From Gimesia aquarii (GTDB lineage Bacteria; Planctomycetota; Planctomycetia; Planctomycetales; Planctomycetaceae): a DNA stretch of 64,000 bases. The stretch covers positions 3,602,020 through 3,666,019 of the forward strand of contig NZ_CP037422.1 of assembly GCF_007748175.1 (NCBI RefSeq), given 5' to 3'. Made by a program: the position numbers and the translations under genes. Of the stretch, positions 27,380 through 37,314 are shown in pieces; positions within the stretch are counted from its first letter, which is position 1, and each line of letters opens with the position of its first letter. Under the pieces are notes generated by a model that had not been told where the DNA came from, ran no database searches, and was given only the letters and a program-made list of their open reading frames with translations.

Positions 27380-28996
27380 TTATGTTTTCGACTGAATCCA
27401 TTTGCTTAATACAATTGCTGCGACTTCTGGATTATCTCGTACCAGGAGTTGAACTTCATCACGTTGTGTGGGCTCAGCGGTCGGTTTATCTTCTTCCTCT
27501 TCTTGCGGAGAATGTGCTGCCAATTCTGCGAGAGGATTAACTAAGTCTTGATCAACTTCTTTCACTTGAGGCATACTTTTATTGAGCATCCACAGTGCCC
27601 AGATCGCAAATAATCCCAAACCAATCGTACTTCCCCATTGGCTCATAAATTCGCCAACACTCTCTGTAATGGGTAACGCGACTTCTGGAACATCAGGATC
27701 AACACGTACATAGGAAGTAATACTAACGGCATCAACCGCTGATTGTGAGGGAATGAGTTTTTGCACCTGCTTTTGGATACTTACCTCAACTTCTGTTTTA
27801 ATAGCATCTGTTGCCTGTTTGAATGCGGCAATATCAGCTTCAGCTTCTCCTTTTTTTGTACCACGTTTAACAGCAACCGCTTCGTAATAGTCCTCTGGTA
27901 TAGAAACAGAGACTTGCACAGTACTGGGCATGGCTGCCACAAATTCTTTCTCAGTCCAGGTGAAAGATGGGGCGGTAATCGATTCGTTATTCGTTTCAGT
28001 GACTTTTTCATTTTTTTCATTACCACGAGCGACAGCTAGAGAATTAGGCTGATTGGAGCGTGCACCTGGTTCTGACTTAACCGGTTTAGAACTGATACTA
28101 CGTTCGCTAGACTGCTCTTTTGACTGCAAGGTCACTTTGGCATCAGTACTGATTTCCTGCTTTCGCTCAACATATCGTTTCAGATTCTCAACATCGACGT
28201 TCACATTCACTAAGACGTCAGGAATGTATGACAGAGAATCATGTATTTTATCCTGATAGTTTTTGGTATGTTTATTGACCCACGTAATGAATTGGCTATC
28301 GAAGGCATTATTTTTATCTTCCGTTGTGTAAGATGTCCCCGTCGATTGATCAAATACCGTTACTGAATCAGCGGTTAAATCAGGAACCATCGTAGAAACG
28401 GCTGCACGCAGGCTCGTAATTAGTACTGGCGTCAAGTCTCTACCGGGACGGGGTTTGACCATGACTGTGGCAGTTACTTCAGGGGTAGTATTATTCCAGC
28501 GTAATCGCTTCTTGGAGCGAGCCCACATCACGCTCGCGTCTTCTATCGCTGGAATGGCTCGAATCATTCGACGCAACTGGTTTCCCAGTGCAATATCACG
28601 CATGACCTGCAGTTGGTCCTTGCTGACAAACATACTTGATTTTTCAAACTGTTCCTGCCATTCTGAAGCCCAGTCAGTCGGTAATCCGCCCCCTTCAATT
28701 AATGCGGCATTGTAGCGCGGGACTTCATTTTGAGGGACCATGATTCTCTGGCCTTTACGATTAAAATCAGTCAGGCCAGCCCGTAACAGAACTTCCTCTG
28801 CATGAATCACTTCCTGAGTCGTAAAGTCTTTTCCGAGCGAAAGAGAGACATAGCTGGAATTGTTATCTCGAAAAAAGAGCACTCCAAATGCAATCATCAT
28901 CAATAATGGAACTGCCAGCAAAATAGCACGCTGGCTGCCAGACATTGACTGGAGTAATTCGTTAAACTGTTGATATACTTTTTTTATCGTATCCAT
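27380..28996 (-). CDS. fliF: FliF, MS-ring protein
   Basis: 538 aa. Transmembrane helices lie near residues 22-42 (AILLAVPLLMMIAFGVLFF) and 455-476 (STIGLGLFAIWALWMLNKS), flanking a large periplasmic part with the ring-building motifs (SLGKDFTTQEVIHAEEVLLRAG; NQLRRMIRAIPAIEDASVMWA). A charged Q/N/K/S-rich loop at about 280-345 corresponds to the variable beta-collar region. The C-terminal tail (LLVRDNPEVAAIVLSKWI) binds FliG. It starts the basal body and export gate. Confidence 0.95.
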   Translation of the reverse strand: MDTIKKVYQQFNELLQSMSGSQRAILLAVPLLMMIAFGVLFFRDNNSSYVSLSLGKDFTTQEVIHAEEVLLRAGLTDFNRKGQRIMVPQNEVPRYNAALIEGGGLPTDWASEWQEQFEKSSMFVSKDQLQVMRDIALGNQLRRMIRAIPAIEDASVMWARSKKRLRWNNTTPEVTATVMVKPRPGRDLTPVLITSLRAAVSTMVPDLTADSVTVFDQSTGTSYTTEDKNNAFDSQFITWVNKHTKNYQDKIHDSLSYIPDVLVNVNVDVENLKRYVERKQEISTDAKVTLQSKEQSSERSISSKPVKSEPGARSNQPNSLAVARGNEKNEKVTETNNESITAPSFTWTEKEFVAAMPSTVQVSVSIPEDYYEAVAVKRGTKKGEAEADIAAFKQATDAIKTEVEVSIQKQVQKLIPSQSAVDAVSITSYVRVDPDVPEVALPITESVGEFMSQWGSTIGLGLFAIWALWMLNKSMPQVKEVDQDLVNPLAELAAHSPQEEEEDKPTAEPTQRDEVQLLVRDNPEVAAIVLSKWIQSKT

Positions 28997-29061
28997 ACCG
29001 TGCGACCAATCGACCGATCCGTGTCAAAATGGTTTAATAACTAACTGAGTCTATTTTCAAT

Positions 29062-29376
29062 CTACATTTGCATCCGCTGAATCTCATTATAAGCTTCCAG
29101 AAGCTTATTCCGCATCTGCACCATCATTCGCAGAGCAAGATCTGCTTTCTTAATCGAAGAGAAGACTTCCGCCTGTGTAATGTCTTCCCCTAACAATCCC
29201 CGTTCAATCGATTGCTGAGATTGCGCCTGAATCTGATTCACATTTTCCAAAGACTGAAGCATCATATCTTTAAAGGAAACGTCGCTTGCAACGCTATTTG
29301 CAGTATTATCATTGAATCCCACCGGCGGAATTCCGGGTGAAAACATATTGCTTATTTGGTTTATGGAATCAGTCAT
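29062..29376 (-). CDS. fliE: FliE, MS ring-rod junction protein
   Basis: 104 aa. The conserved C-terminal half (FKDMMLQSLENVNQIQAQS; ADLALRMMVQMRNKLLEAYNEIQRMQM, split by a short loop) is diagnostic. FliE is the first exported rod protein and joins the MS ring to FlgB. It lies between flgC and fliF in the widespread flgB-flgC-fliE-fliF order. Confidence 0.95.
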   Translation of the reverse strand: MTDSINQISNMFSPGIPPVGFNDNTANSVASDVSFKDMMLQSLENVNQIQAQSQQSIERGLLGEDITQAEVFSSIKKADLALRMMVQMRNKLLEAYNEIQRMQM

Positions 29377-29437
29377 TCTGCTCCCTTCCCTGAGATCAGA
29401 TGAAATTTGAAATTACTTATTATCGGAAATCTGGAAA

Positions 29438-29851
29438 TCATGCCAGAATTCGCAACGAAGTAGTAAACATTTCTTTTGTAATATCCATGGCAGAAATATT
29501 CGCTTCATAGGCACGACCCGCTTCCAATGCATTCACGAATTCTGTCGTAACATCAATATTGGGATACGTCACCATACCATCCTGATCTGCATGAGGATGT
29601 CCTGGAGTGTATGTTTTTCGCAATTCGCTGTCTGTATCAATTTCGACCTTATATTTGACCCCAACACCTGATGGCTCCTGCCCCAGGCTTTCTGTATCTG
29701 CCTGAAAAGTAACTAATCTTCGGTAAAAAGGAGATTCTCCACTATTAGGATCATGAGATACATTCACAGAGGCAATGTTACCAGCAATGGTATTCATCCG
29801 CTGTCGCTGAGCCACCAGACCACTCGAACTGATGTCAATTCCCTTAAACAT
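29438..29851 (-). CDS. flgC: FlgC, proximal rod protein
   Basis: 137 aa from the ATG at 29851, which has AGGA six bases upstream and the standard FlgC beginning (MFKGIDISSSGLVAQRQRMN); the longer frame to 29899 is not needed. The C-terminus (VDVTTEFVNALEAGRAYEANISAM, approximate) matches rod proteins. Exported by the flagellar system. Confidence 0.94.
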   Translation of the reverse strand: MFKGIDISSSGLVAQRQRMNTIAGNIASVNVSHDPNSGESPFYRRLVTFQADTESLGQEPSGVGVKYKVEIDTDSELRKTYTPGHPHADQDGMVTYPNIDVTTEFVNALEAGRAYEANISAMDITKEMFTTSLRILA

Positions 29852-29905
29852 AACATGTCCTTTACTGCTATTTAACTTATCTATTTTTTGTGTTTTCAAT
29901 CAAAA

Positions 29906-30370
29906 CTAGGGGCGTTCCGAAATCACTGTCATCAACTGATTCATCTGCGCCATCATAACTTCAACAGCGAATTGCTGCATTAGCGAGTTTTTTGTCATTC
30001 GCATGACTTGTGACTCCATGCTCCGGTTATTGGCGTCTTGAAATGTCAAATTTTGAGGAGAGGCTTCCTGCGCTTCAAATAAACTTTTGGGAAATAAGTT
30101 TTCTAGTTGTGATTTAACTGATTGGTTATTTGCTAAAGAAACTGGCATCCCTAAAGATTGCTGAGCTGTAGGCCTTGGTACATGATCTTTCAACTGAACC
30201 GCCTCACGTAATGCCTGCTGGAAATCTTTAACAGGTAAATCGCGCATTTTATAAGATGGTGTGTCAATATTGGCAATATTTCCTGCAAGAACTTCCTGCC
30301 TACGTTCTGCGAACGCGGCCATTTTTTCCAATAAAGGCAACGAATTCGAATTCAGAATTTGATCTATCAT
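29906..30370 (-). CDS. flgB: FlgB, proximal rod protein
   Basis: 154 aa from the ATG at 30370, preceded by AAGGTG; a GTG nine bases upstream is possible. The motif RRQEVLAGNIANIDTPSYKM is the rod-family N-terminal signature. The C-terminus (ESQVMRMTKNSLMQQFAVEVM) is also typical. It is the first structural gene after the regulator at 30410-31861. Confidence 0.94.
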   Translation of the reverse strand: MIDQILNSNSLPLLEKMAAFAERRQEVLAGNIANIDTPSYKMRDLPVKDFQQALREAVQLKDHVPRPTAQQSLGMPVSLANNQSVKSQLENLFPKSLFEAQEASPQNLTFQDANNRSMESQVMRMTKNSLMQQFAVEVMMAQMNQLMTVISERP

Positions 30371-30409
30371 AAAATTCACCTTACAAAATAATTAACACAC
30401 CACTGTCAG

Positions 30410-31861
30410 TCACGCAGCTCGTTTGACCGTAAACCTTCGTTTCGAATCTGGGCCTCCCCGAGGTGGGTATCCGTAAGATCTCAACTTTCCCGAAAGTGTT
30501 CGTAGACCAATCTCCAGCATTTGTGCCGTATGTTCACGATTTCCTCCACAACGGGCAAAAGTACTTTCTATGAGCTTCTGCTCCATCTCTCGTAAAGTCA
30601 TCCCAACCAGAGAATCTGTATTTGATATCATCTCTGTACCAATCCAAGGTGATAAACTTGAGGCATCCAGGCGAGGACTACCGTCAACCAGATTCACATG
30701 GCGAATCAGGTTTCGTAATTCCTGGACATCCCCAGTCCAATCATGTTTCTTTAACATTTCCAAACCATCTAATGTTAATAGTTTGGGAGCCATACCTTCT
30801 GCCTTAGCAACTTCACTAATGATATGCTCTGCCAATAATGCCAAGTCTTCTTTACGATCATTCAACCGGGGAACAGAAATTGTTGATTCTGAGAGGATCG
30901 CTGCCAATTTTTTCTTAAATTGATTTTGCGATACCAGATCTTTGAGTGAAACATGACTCGTGGAAATGATTCGACAATTTACATTTTTTTGCTGTTTTTC
31001 TTCTGATGAAAGGTATGTTTCGTTTTCAAAAATCTTCAACAATATACCTTGAACAGGTAATGAAGCCAGATCTACCTGATCGAGAATCAAAGTTCCTCCC
31101 TCTGCCTGTTCAATGCGTCCTGGATTCCAAACGGGTTCGTCCGAATAACTGCTATCTTCATGTGAATAAAAACCAATCAGTTCCCGTTCCACATTTTCTG
31201 TAGTCAGAGTATTACAATTCACTTTAATGAGTGGGTGAGAATCGATGAACATGGAATCGTGAATGATCTCAGCAACCAGAGATAGCTCTGAACCTGGTAC
31301 GCCTTGCACTAATACCGGACATTTCAGATGAACGATGTCTGCAATACGATCCCGTAATGTCTGTACAACCTGACTATAGCCAATGAGCCGGCGACTGGAG
31401 CGTTCATTTAATTCTGAAATCAAGTCAGTACATTCTTTTGATAATCGAGCATATTTGATAGCAGAGTCGAGTAGCCGCCTGATACTATCAACGGAATCCT
31501 GAGGTTTCAGCTCTGCAAATGGAACGATAGATTCATGGAAAATCGTTTGACCTGATTTCAAAACCTCTTTTTGAGTTTCATTGGTTAATGCTGGAAAATA
31601 AAATAGCACAGGAATCAAACTCTGCTGCTTCTTATGATCAACCGCGAATGTAAACTCCGATGTTATCTTTTGATCAAGCAATACACAAATATCCGCTCCG
31701 GAACGTAGCGGTGATTGTGAAAAATTGGCTTCTGCTAAAGGGATTACGGTATACCCTAAATTTGAAAACTGGGTACACACCTCTAGCCGACGAATACGAT
31801 CCTGGGAAACAACCTGAATCACTCCACCTAATGCGGAATTATGTTTTTGTTTTATATTCAT
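30410..31861 (-). CDS. degenerate sigma-54-activator-like regulator (pseudo-ATPase) at the head of the flagellar genes
   Basis: 483 aa. The layout follows FleQ/NtrC proteins: an N-terminal receiver-like domain (about 1-140) without an acidic phosphorylation pocket that I can identify, a central AAA+ domain (about 158-400), and a C-terminal Fis-type helix-turn-helix (GGNREHTAQMLEIGLRTLSGKL). The AAA+ catalytic parts are lost. Walker A reads GVPGSELS (187-194) where GETGTGKE is expected. The GAFTGA loop is replaced by an acidic/serine stretch (232-243). Walker B ends in DQ rather than DE (261-262). FREDLYYRL is FKKKLAAIL, so both arginine fingers are gone. It probably cannot hydrolyse ATP or open sigma-54 complexes, and may act as a DNA-binding repressor or partner. 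It sits 40 bp before flgB. Confidence 0.85.
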   Translation of the reverse strand: MNIKQKHNSALGGVIQVVSQDRIRRLEVCTQFSNLGYTVIPLAEANFSQSPLRSGADICVLLDQKITSEFTFAVDHKKQQSLIPVLFYFPALTNETQKEVLKSGQTIFHESIVPFAELKPQDSVDSIRRLLDSAIKYARLSKECTDLISELNERSSRRLIGYSQVVQTLRDRIADIVHLKCPVLVQGVPGSELSLVAEIIHDSMFIDSHPLIKVNCNTLTTENVERELIGFYSHEDSSYSDEPVWNPGRIEQAEGGTLILDQVDLASLPVQGILLKIFENETYLSSEEKQQKNVNCRIISTSHVSLKDLVSQNQFKKKLAAILSESTISVPRLNDRKEDLALLAEHIISEVAKAEGMAPKLLTLDGLEMLKKHDWTGDVQELRNLIRHVNLVDGSPRLDASSLSPWIGTEMISNTDSLVGMTLREMEQKLIESTFARCGGNREHTAQMLEIGLRTLSGKLRSYGYPPRGGPDSKRRFTVKRAA

Positions 31862-31918
31862 TATTCAAAACCCATCTAATTGAAAGGTAAATGTGATTTG
31901 TATTCAAAATAGATCAAG

Positions 31919-32356
31919 CTATTGATCAATATTTAGGTGGCGATGAGTGACCGGTGCCAAACTGTCCCGATAGGCTTCACCAACTCTCTCTCCCTGATTT
32001 AATGACTGAATCTGGTGATTCGTACGGTTACGTCGATCTACCATGCACTGGGTACTTGTGTCTTCATTCTTTAATAACTTTGCAAGAATCTCTTCAGACT
32101 CCTGTAATATTTGTTCGCATGCTTCGCGTTGATCAGCTGACAACAAATCTCGCTCACTCCTCCATTTTTCCCAAAGCTTAGGCAATTGTCTGGTGTATTG
32201 ATCCAGTTGTCCAAACAACCTTTGTTTTTGCCCTAAAACGTCCAGCAAGCCGGAATAGTCATCCTGGTCAATCAAACTTTGCTGCTTAAACGAAAGCTTT
32301 AGCAATCTTTTTGAATATTCCAAGCGAACAGAAAATAGTTTGGGATAATCGATCAT
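31919..32356 (-). CDS. FlgN-like flagellar chaperone candidate
   Basis: 145 aa, largely charged helix. It has the FlgN-style pattern of a short residue-spaced heptad segment (YSKRLLKLSFKQQSLIDQDD, LLDVLGQKQRLFGQLDQY). FlgN chaperones hook-filament junction proteins. The identification rests on size, helical character and its place just before the flagellar regulator. The C-terminal 30 residues are not typical. No ribosome binding site is evident before the ATG. Confidence 0.5.
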   Translation of the reverse strand: MIDYPKLFSVRLEYSKRLLKLSFKQQSLIDQDDYSGLLDVLGQKQRLFGQLDQYTRQLPKLWEKWRSERDLLSADQREACEQILQESEEILAKLLKNEDTSTQCMVDRRNRTNHQIQSLNQGERVGEAYRDSLAPVTHRHLNIDQ

Positions 32357-32464
32357 TTTTAGGGAGGTTAAAAAACTAGATTTAATTTAGGTTAAACAAA
32401 ACCAGGAACACGCCACACGGCAAATAATAATTCCTGAATGGATTTCTATTTTGCTGTTACAACA

Positions 32465-35068
32465 TTAAACACCACTACCTGTCTGAATTTGGTTCGGACG
32501 ATTATCAGAGTTGCGTAGTTCTCGTGACCAATCCAACCAGCGGTTCCACTCTTCGCGTCCCAAATTCGTTGCCCTGGACTCAAAGACTTTATCCGGCATC
32601 TGCTTCAAAATAATTTTTGCCTGTTCCAGCATACTTTTGGCCTCATTTTTTTTCCCCAAACTTTCATAACACCCTGACATTTTCATGTACGCAATCAGAA
32701 CTTCTGTACTTTGAGGATATCGGTTAACGGCATCATGATAAGATTTGATTGCGTCCTCGTACTTTTCCGTCAAGTACAATAAATGCGCAGTACCAAAGCA
32801 GGTTGACTTCAACAATCTTTTTCCCAAAGAATCCAGGCGATCTTCGCTTTCCAGTTTTCGCAGATCACGATTTAATTCTTTGAGTTGTTGAATGGCCATA
32901 TTCAAAAATTCAAACTGTTTTTTTTTCAACTCTTGTCGTGCATTATCTGTTTTTGCATGTTTCATTTCCTGAAACGGTTGATCTGCCAAATTTTGAAGAG
33001 ATCTCGCTAATAGAAAACGTGCTTCATACACTTTCTCTGATTCAGGGTAACGATCGACATATTCTCGTAGCCGCTTCGTTGCTTCTTCATGAAAAGCAAT
33101 CTTTGCTGATTCTTTTCGTTTCTGATCAGTCTGTGGTTCGTTTTTGACTTCTTCTTTCTGAGACTCTGCAATCTTTCCACGATGAAAATTTAGTTTGCCT
33201 AAAGAGAATAATGAATCCTGCCACTGCTTCGCTTTCGGCGTCAAATTGCTTGATTCCAATATTTCTTTCCAGATAGAGGCAGCCTGATCAAGATCATCTT
33301 TCTCAAGATAAGAGACCCCCATCAAATATTTTGCTTCAAATGCTGCGACATCGGTCGGATACCCGATAATCACTCGCTCAAAGTGATCGATCGCCTCATC
33401 AAGCTGATCAAGCTCGAGTAAGATTTCACCACGCCGAACAAGAGCCTGTGGCATTTTTTTACTTGGATTTGTATTGATAAATCGAGTGAGCACTTTTAAT
33501 GCTGTTTCAAAGTCCTGACTTTTATGGAAGTGCTCAGCAGAAATCGATAAAATTTCTCCATAACGATCAGAGGTAGTCAAAAGTCGGGCAAGCTCATAAT
33601 AAGCTTTACCACTTTGTTTCCAACGTTCATTCAACTCAGGCTGCAAACTTAGCTGTTGACTCACTGAAGATTCATCAAAAACGCGTTCCAAATATTCTGC
33701 CCAGCGACGATTTGCATTCGCTGCTAATTCTTTCGCTTGAACTTCCGATAACAAGGGTGGTAGATAATCTGACAATTGAATGGCGGCATTAAAATAGGTC
33801 ACGCCATTTTTAATATTTTTTTCATCAACCCAATCATTCCAGGCATCGAGCACATAAGTCTGAACCCGATCCAGACCAATCCAACGATTACGAAATTCTT
33901 CAGGACTCTTAATTGAACGTAGTGCAGCACGATAGGCAATGAGTGCTTCTTCCGTTCTACCATTCTTTCGTAACAGTTCAGCAAGATGTAAATAAGCAGC
34001 CAGACCTTCATGAGTTCCGGCATAACGATGAGTTGTTTGTTCATATAAATCGATGGCGGCGACTGTATCATTCAACGATTCAGCACACAATCCCATCAAA
34101 TATGAGGCCTGTCGGGAAAACTTTCGCTCTAAACCCAGATTGTCTTTCACAGGCGCCAGCATACTTAAAGCCTCTTGATACTTTTCTTCTGCCATAAGCG
34201 TTTGTGCCTGAAAGACGATTGTTACCTGATTCACAGATTCTCTCTGTTTCACTTTTGACAAAACCTGCTGGGCCTGCTCATTCTTGCCCTGTGCCAGAAA
34301 AATCTGTGCCCTTTGTAAATACAATCGATCCCGTGTCAATGAAGCCAAATCTTTAAGCTTGAGAGCTTCCGTATTTAACTCGAATGCTTTCTTTAAAACA
34401 GTATCCGCTTTATGATCAAGATAGATATCTGTTAGTAACATTGAGGCCTTCAATTTTCCAGGCGGATGTGTCTCAACAGCTTCTTCTAAAAGTGGGCGTG
34501 AACTTTTCATAGAACCCAATAAATAAGAACATGTTCCCAGCGCGTAACTCCATTGTGGACGATACTCTTGGTCAATCGCTCTTCTCTCAGCTTCTTTAAG
34601 ATAACGGCTAGCGATCAAATACTGATGTTCCTGTGATTCTCCGGTAAGTCCTTCTGCATTTTCAAAGGCAACGATCCCAAAAATAAAATACAAAGCTCCT
34701 GGAAAATCAGGATCCTGGTAATCCTGTTTCTTCAAATCGTATGCTATTTTCTGAGCTTGAATCCGGGTATTATTATCTTTTGCCGATTTCAAGATATCTA
34801 ATGCTTCAGCTAAAATTTCTTTGGGCGTTTTTTCTGGTTCGCCACTAATTGCCAAACAGTAAAGAGATAGCAAAACCAGCACAGAGCCAGTAATTCCCAA
34901 AGGCTTCCAATGAGCTCGAGCAATTTTTGTAACTTTGTCACGTAATGAAAGCTCTTCGGTTTCTGCACCTTCTACAGCAGTTTCTTCAGCACCGTCTGCC
35001 CGTGATTCTTTCACCGCAACGTCAGCAACCTCGTCTGATTCTGTTTGATTATTGTTTTCTTCTGCCAT
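32465..35068 (-). CDS. large membrane-anchored TPR protein
   Basis: 867 aa. An acidic cytoplasmic N-terminus of about 50 residues, one transmembrane helix (PLGITGSVLVLLSLYCLAIS), then about 780 residues of tetratricopeptide-type helical repeats (for example YLMGVSYLEKDDLDQAASIW and IAYMKMSGCYESLGKKNEAK). TPR arrays usually bind partner proteins; here the repeats would be periplasmic. It lies between ftsI and the flagellar genes, all on one strand, so it could serve division or the envelope, but nothing links it firmly to either. No enzyme motif seen. Confidence 0.8.
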   Translation of the reverse strand: MAEENNNQTESDEVADVAVKESRADGAEETAVEGAETEELSLRDKVTKIARAHWKPLGITGSVLVLLSLYCLAISGEPEKTPKEILAEALDILKSAKDNNTRIQAQKIAYDLKKQDYQDPDFPGALYFIFGIVAFENAEGLTGESQEHQYLIASRYLKEAERRAIDQEYRPQWSYALGTCSYLLGSMKSSRPLLEEAVETHPPGKLKASMLLTDIYLDHKADTVLKKAFELNTEALKLKDLASLTRDRLYLQRAQIFLAQGKNEQAQQVLSKVKQRESVNQVTIVFQAQTLMAEEKYQEALSMLAPVKDNLGLERKFSRQASYLMGLCAESLNDTVAAIDLYEQTTHRYAGTHEGLAAYLHLAELLRKNGRTEEALIAYRAALRSIKSPEEFRNRWIGLDRVQTYVLDAWNDWVDEKNIKNGVTYFNAAIQLSDYLPPLLSEVQAKELAANANRRWAEYLERVFDESSVSQQLSLQPELNERWKQSGKAYYELARLLTTSDRYGEILSISAEHFHKSQDFETALKVLTRFINTNPSKKMPQALVRRGEILLELDQLDEAIDHFERVIIGYPTDVAAFEAKYLMGVSYLEKDDLDQAASIWKEILESSNLTPKAKQWQDSLFSLGKLNFHRGKIAESQKEEVKNEPQTDQKRKESAKIAFHEEATKRLREYVDRYPESEKVYEARFLLARSLQNLADQPFQEMKHAKTDNARQELKKKQFEFLNMAIQQLKELNRDLRKLESEDRLDSLGKRLLKSTCFGTAHLLYLTEKYEDAIKSYHDAVNRYPQSTEVLIAYMKMSGCYESLGKKNEAKSMLEQAKIILKQMPDKVFESRATNLGREEWNRWLDWSRELRNSDNRPNQIQTGSGV

Positions 35069-35417
35069 GACTTAGTAGCCCATCTTGTAGACGGGAGATT
35101 CGTTACACTGAATTGTCAGTTGAAGTGAAAAGCTTAGATTTGTATTGGAATTGGTATTCAGAAATAGTGATAGAATGATCGCGATCACAAACAGAATTCC
35201 AGTGAAATGGAATGATTGTCACGCAATTGCAGAATCAAAATTGAGAGTCTTTTTGTGTGAATGTAAAGAAGTGAAAATGAGAGACGTGAATCTTGAGTCT
35301 TAATACAAAAAAAGTTGTTTTTTTGTCAATATCGATTCAAGCTTATGAGTCACCACAGCTACTCATCACCAGAAATAGCACAGAATAGGAAACATAGGAA
35401 AATAATTTTAACAACAA
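35069..35417. other. AT-rich intergenic region with an A/T hairpin
   Basis: 349 bp between ftsI and the TPR gene on the same strand. A perfect 9-bp A/T inverted repeat (35305-35313 with 35318-35326, loop GTTG) lies about 90 bases after the ftsI stop and could act as a weak terminator. No ORF or promoter was convincing otherwise. Confidence 0.45.
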
Positions 35418-37214
35418 TCAACGCAACATATTGCGAAGCCCACCCGCAGCCTGTTTGCCATGCTGTCGATAATTCCTATCAAAGGGAACTCTCAGATAAA
35501 TTAATGTCTGCTTTAGAATCTCTGCAGCTGGAGGGCCTGCAATGGTCCCACCATAATGGTTTGGCCCGACTGAGGGTTCATTTACCACAACCAGTACCAG
35601 TATCTGGGGATCATGTGCTGGCGCACCACAGATAAAAGAGCTCACATGTAACTGGGATGAGTACTTACCAGTTTTGGGATCAGGTTTTTGCGCAGTTCCC
35701 GTCTTCCCAAACACAGCATACTCTTCTAGCATCGCTTTTCGCCCGGTTCCCCGCCTGACAGTTTCTAGCATCGGCACTCTAACCAGCCAGTCAGCAACTT
35801 CTGATGAGACGATGGGAGTCGAAACCAAAGGTCGGACTTGTTCAGGTTCTTCATCAGAACGGGGAAAATGATTGTGATCGATCTGATCTCGAATCAAGCG
35901 AGGACTTAGCAGTTTCCCTTGATTGGCGAGAGCCACATGAGCAGAAATTAGCTGAATTGGAGTCACTGCAATCTCCTGGCCCATTGGGATGGAACCGGTC
36001 GAATAGATATTCCATTCTTTCAAAGGTCTGACGATCCCATTTAATTCACCAGGTAACTGAATCCCCGTTTTCTGACCGAAACTAAACGCTTTGACTGCTT
36101 CGAACAAACCGGGATTAGTCAGTCGCTCGCCAATTTTCGCCATCCCAATATTACTTGACTTAACCAGAATATCGGTGACACTCAACATTCCATAACTGTG
36201 ATGATCGTGAAGCACTCTCTTACTCATGCGATACTCACCATTTTCACAATCAAACTCTTCCTCTTTTTCTAAGATCCCTTTCTCAAGTGCTGCCGCTACA
36301 ATAAAGGGTTTCAAGGTCGAACCTGGTTCATAAATAGATGCAATTGCCGTATTTTTCCAGGCAGACTCAGAAATGTTCTCAGGATGATTCAAATCAAAGG
36401 TCGGTACAGAAGCCATGGCCAGTACTTCACCCGTTTTGACCCCCATCACTATGGCACACGCACTTTTGGGCTGCCATTCCTTAACAATTGCTTGCAATTG
36501 TCGCTCGGTATATAGCTGAATGATCGAATCCAAAGTCGTCACCAAACTTTCTCCATTACGCGCTGCTACTCGAGAATCATTGCGAACTTCAATCACACGC
36601 CCATGTGCATCGCGAATCTGAAACCGATAACCATCTTGACCACATATCATGTGATCAAAAGCCTCTTCAATGCCCCCCTGTCCTTTTCCATCAATATCCC
36701 GTAGTCCCAGAACATGTGCGGCTAAAGCACCTTGAGGATATTTTCTACGATATTCCTGTCGAAAGCCCCAGACATCATCAGAGAGACTGAGCGATCTAAT
36801 GTCTTGTAGTTCCTGATCGGTTAAACGTCTTTTAACCCAAAGAAAGAGCTTATTCCGATTCTGTTTTAGCCGGTTGAGAAAATGCGTTTCATCAAGGTCA
36901 AGCAACTTGCAGATCTGTGCAACATCGTTCTGATTTTCTAGACGTTGCGGAATAACAAATAAACTGCTTGTCACAATCGTTGTTGCCAACAGCCGTCCAT
37001 TCCTGTCAAGGAGATCCCCTGGCCTGGCGGGTATTTTTTCTTTATAAACCTGCTGTCGTACAACAACAGAAGCAAACTGACGGTGCCCGATATATTGAAG
37101 ATAAATGAGCCGCCCGGAAATCACGATCCATGCCAATACCACGAGGATCACAAGGCTCCAGGTTCGCCAACTTATATGTCGATCAAACTTTGTGGAACTC
37201 AAAACACTTCTCAC
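35418..37214 (-). CDS. ftsI: FtsI-type penicillin-binding transpeptidase
   Basis: 598 aa, GTG start. One transmembrane helix near residues 19-36, a PBP dimerisation domain, then a transpeptidase domain with all active-site motifs: SxxK as STLK at 299-302, SxN as SSN in VKSSNIGM, and KTG in FGKTGTAQKP. There is no PASTA domain, which fits a division-type class B PBP. It cross-links septal peptidoglycan outside the inner membrane. The context after rsmH and an ftsL-like gene supports FtsI over PBP2, although planctomycetes divide without FtsZ. Confidence 0.93.
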   Translation of the reverse strand: MRSVLSSTKFDRHISWRTWSLVILVVLAWIVISGRLIYLQYIGHRQFASVVVRQQVYKEKIPARPGDLLDRNGRLLATTIVTSSLFVIPQRLENQNDVAQICKLLDLDETHFLNRLKQNRNKLFLWVKRRLTDQELQDIRSLSLSDDVWGFRQEYRRKYPQGALAAHVLGLRDIDGKGQGGIEEAFDHMICGQDGYRFQIRDAHGRVIEVRNDSRVAARNGESLVTTLDSIIQLYTERQLQAIVKEWQPKSACAIVMGVKTGEVLAMASVPTFDLNHPENISESAWKNTAIASIYEPGSTLKPFIVAAALEKGILEKEEEFDCENGEYRMSKRVLHDHHSYGMLSVTDILVKSSNIGMAKIGERLTNPGLFEAVKAFSFGQKTGIQLPGELNGIVRPLKEWNIYSTGSIPMGQEIAVTPIQLISAHVALANQGKLLSPRLIRDQIDHNHFPRSDEEPEQVRPLVSTPIVSSEVADWLVRVPMLETVRRGTGRKAMLEEYAVFGKTGTAQKPDPKTGKYSSQLHVSSFICGAPAHDPQILVLVVVNEPSVGPNHYGGTIAGPPAAEILKQTLIYLRVPFDRNYRQHGKQAAGGLRNMLR

Positions 37215-37314
37215 TTTCAGTAATGATCGTTCAAATAAGATTCCGTGCCTGAAGCCAGTTTTCTCGAACCAGATTCAAATGAACCACAATTCGCGGTGAC
37301 GAAGTTCGCTCACA

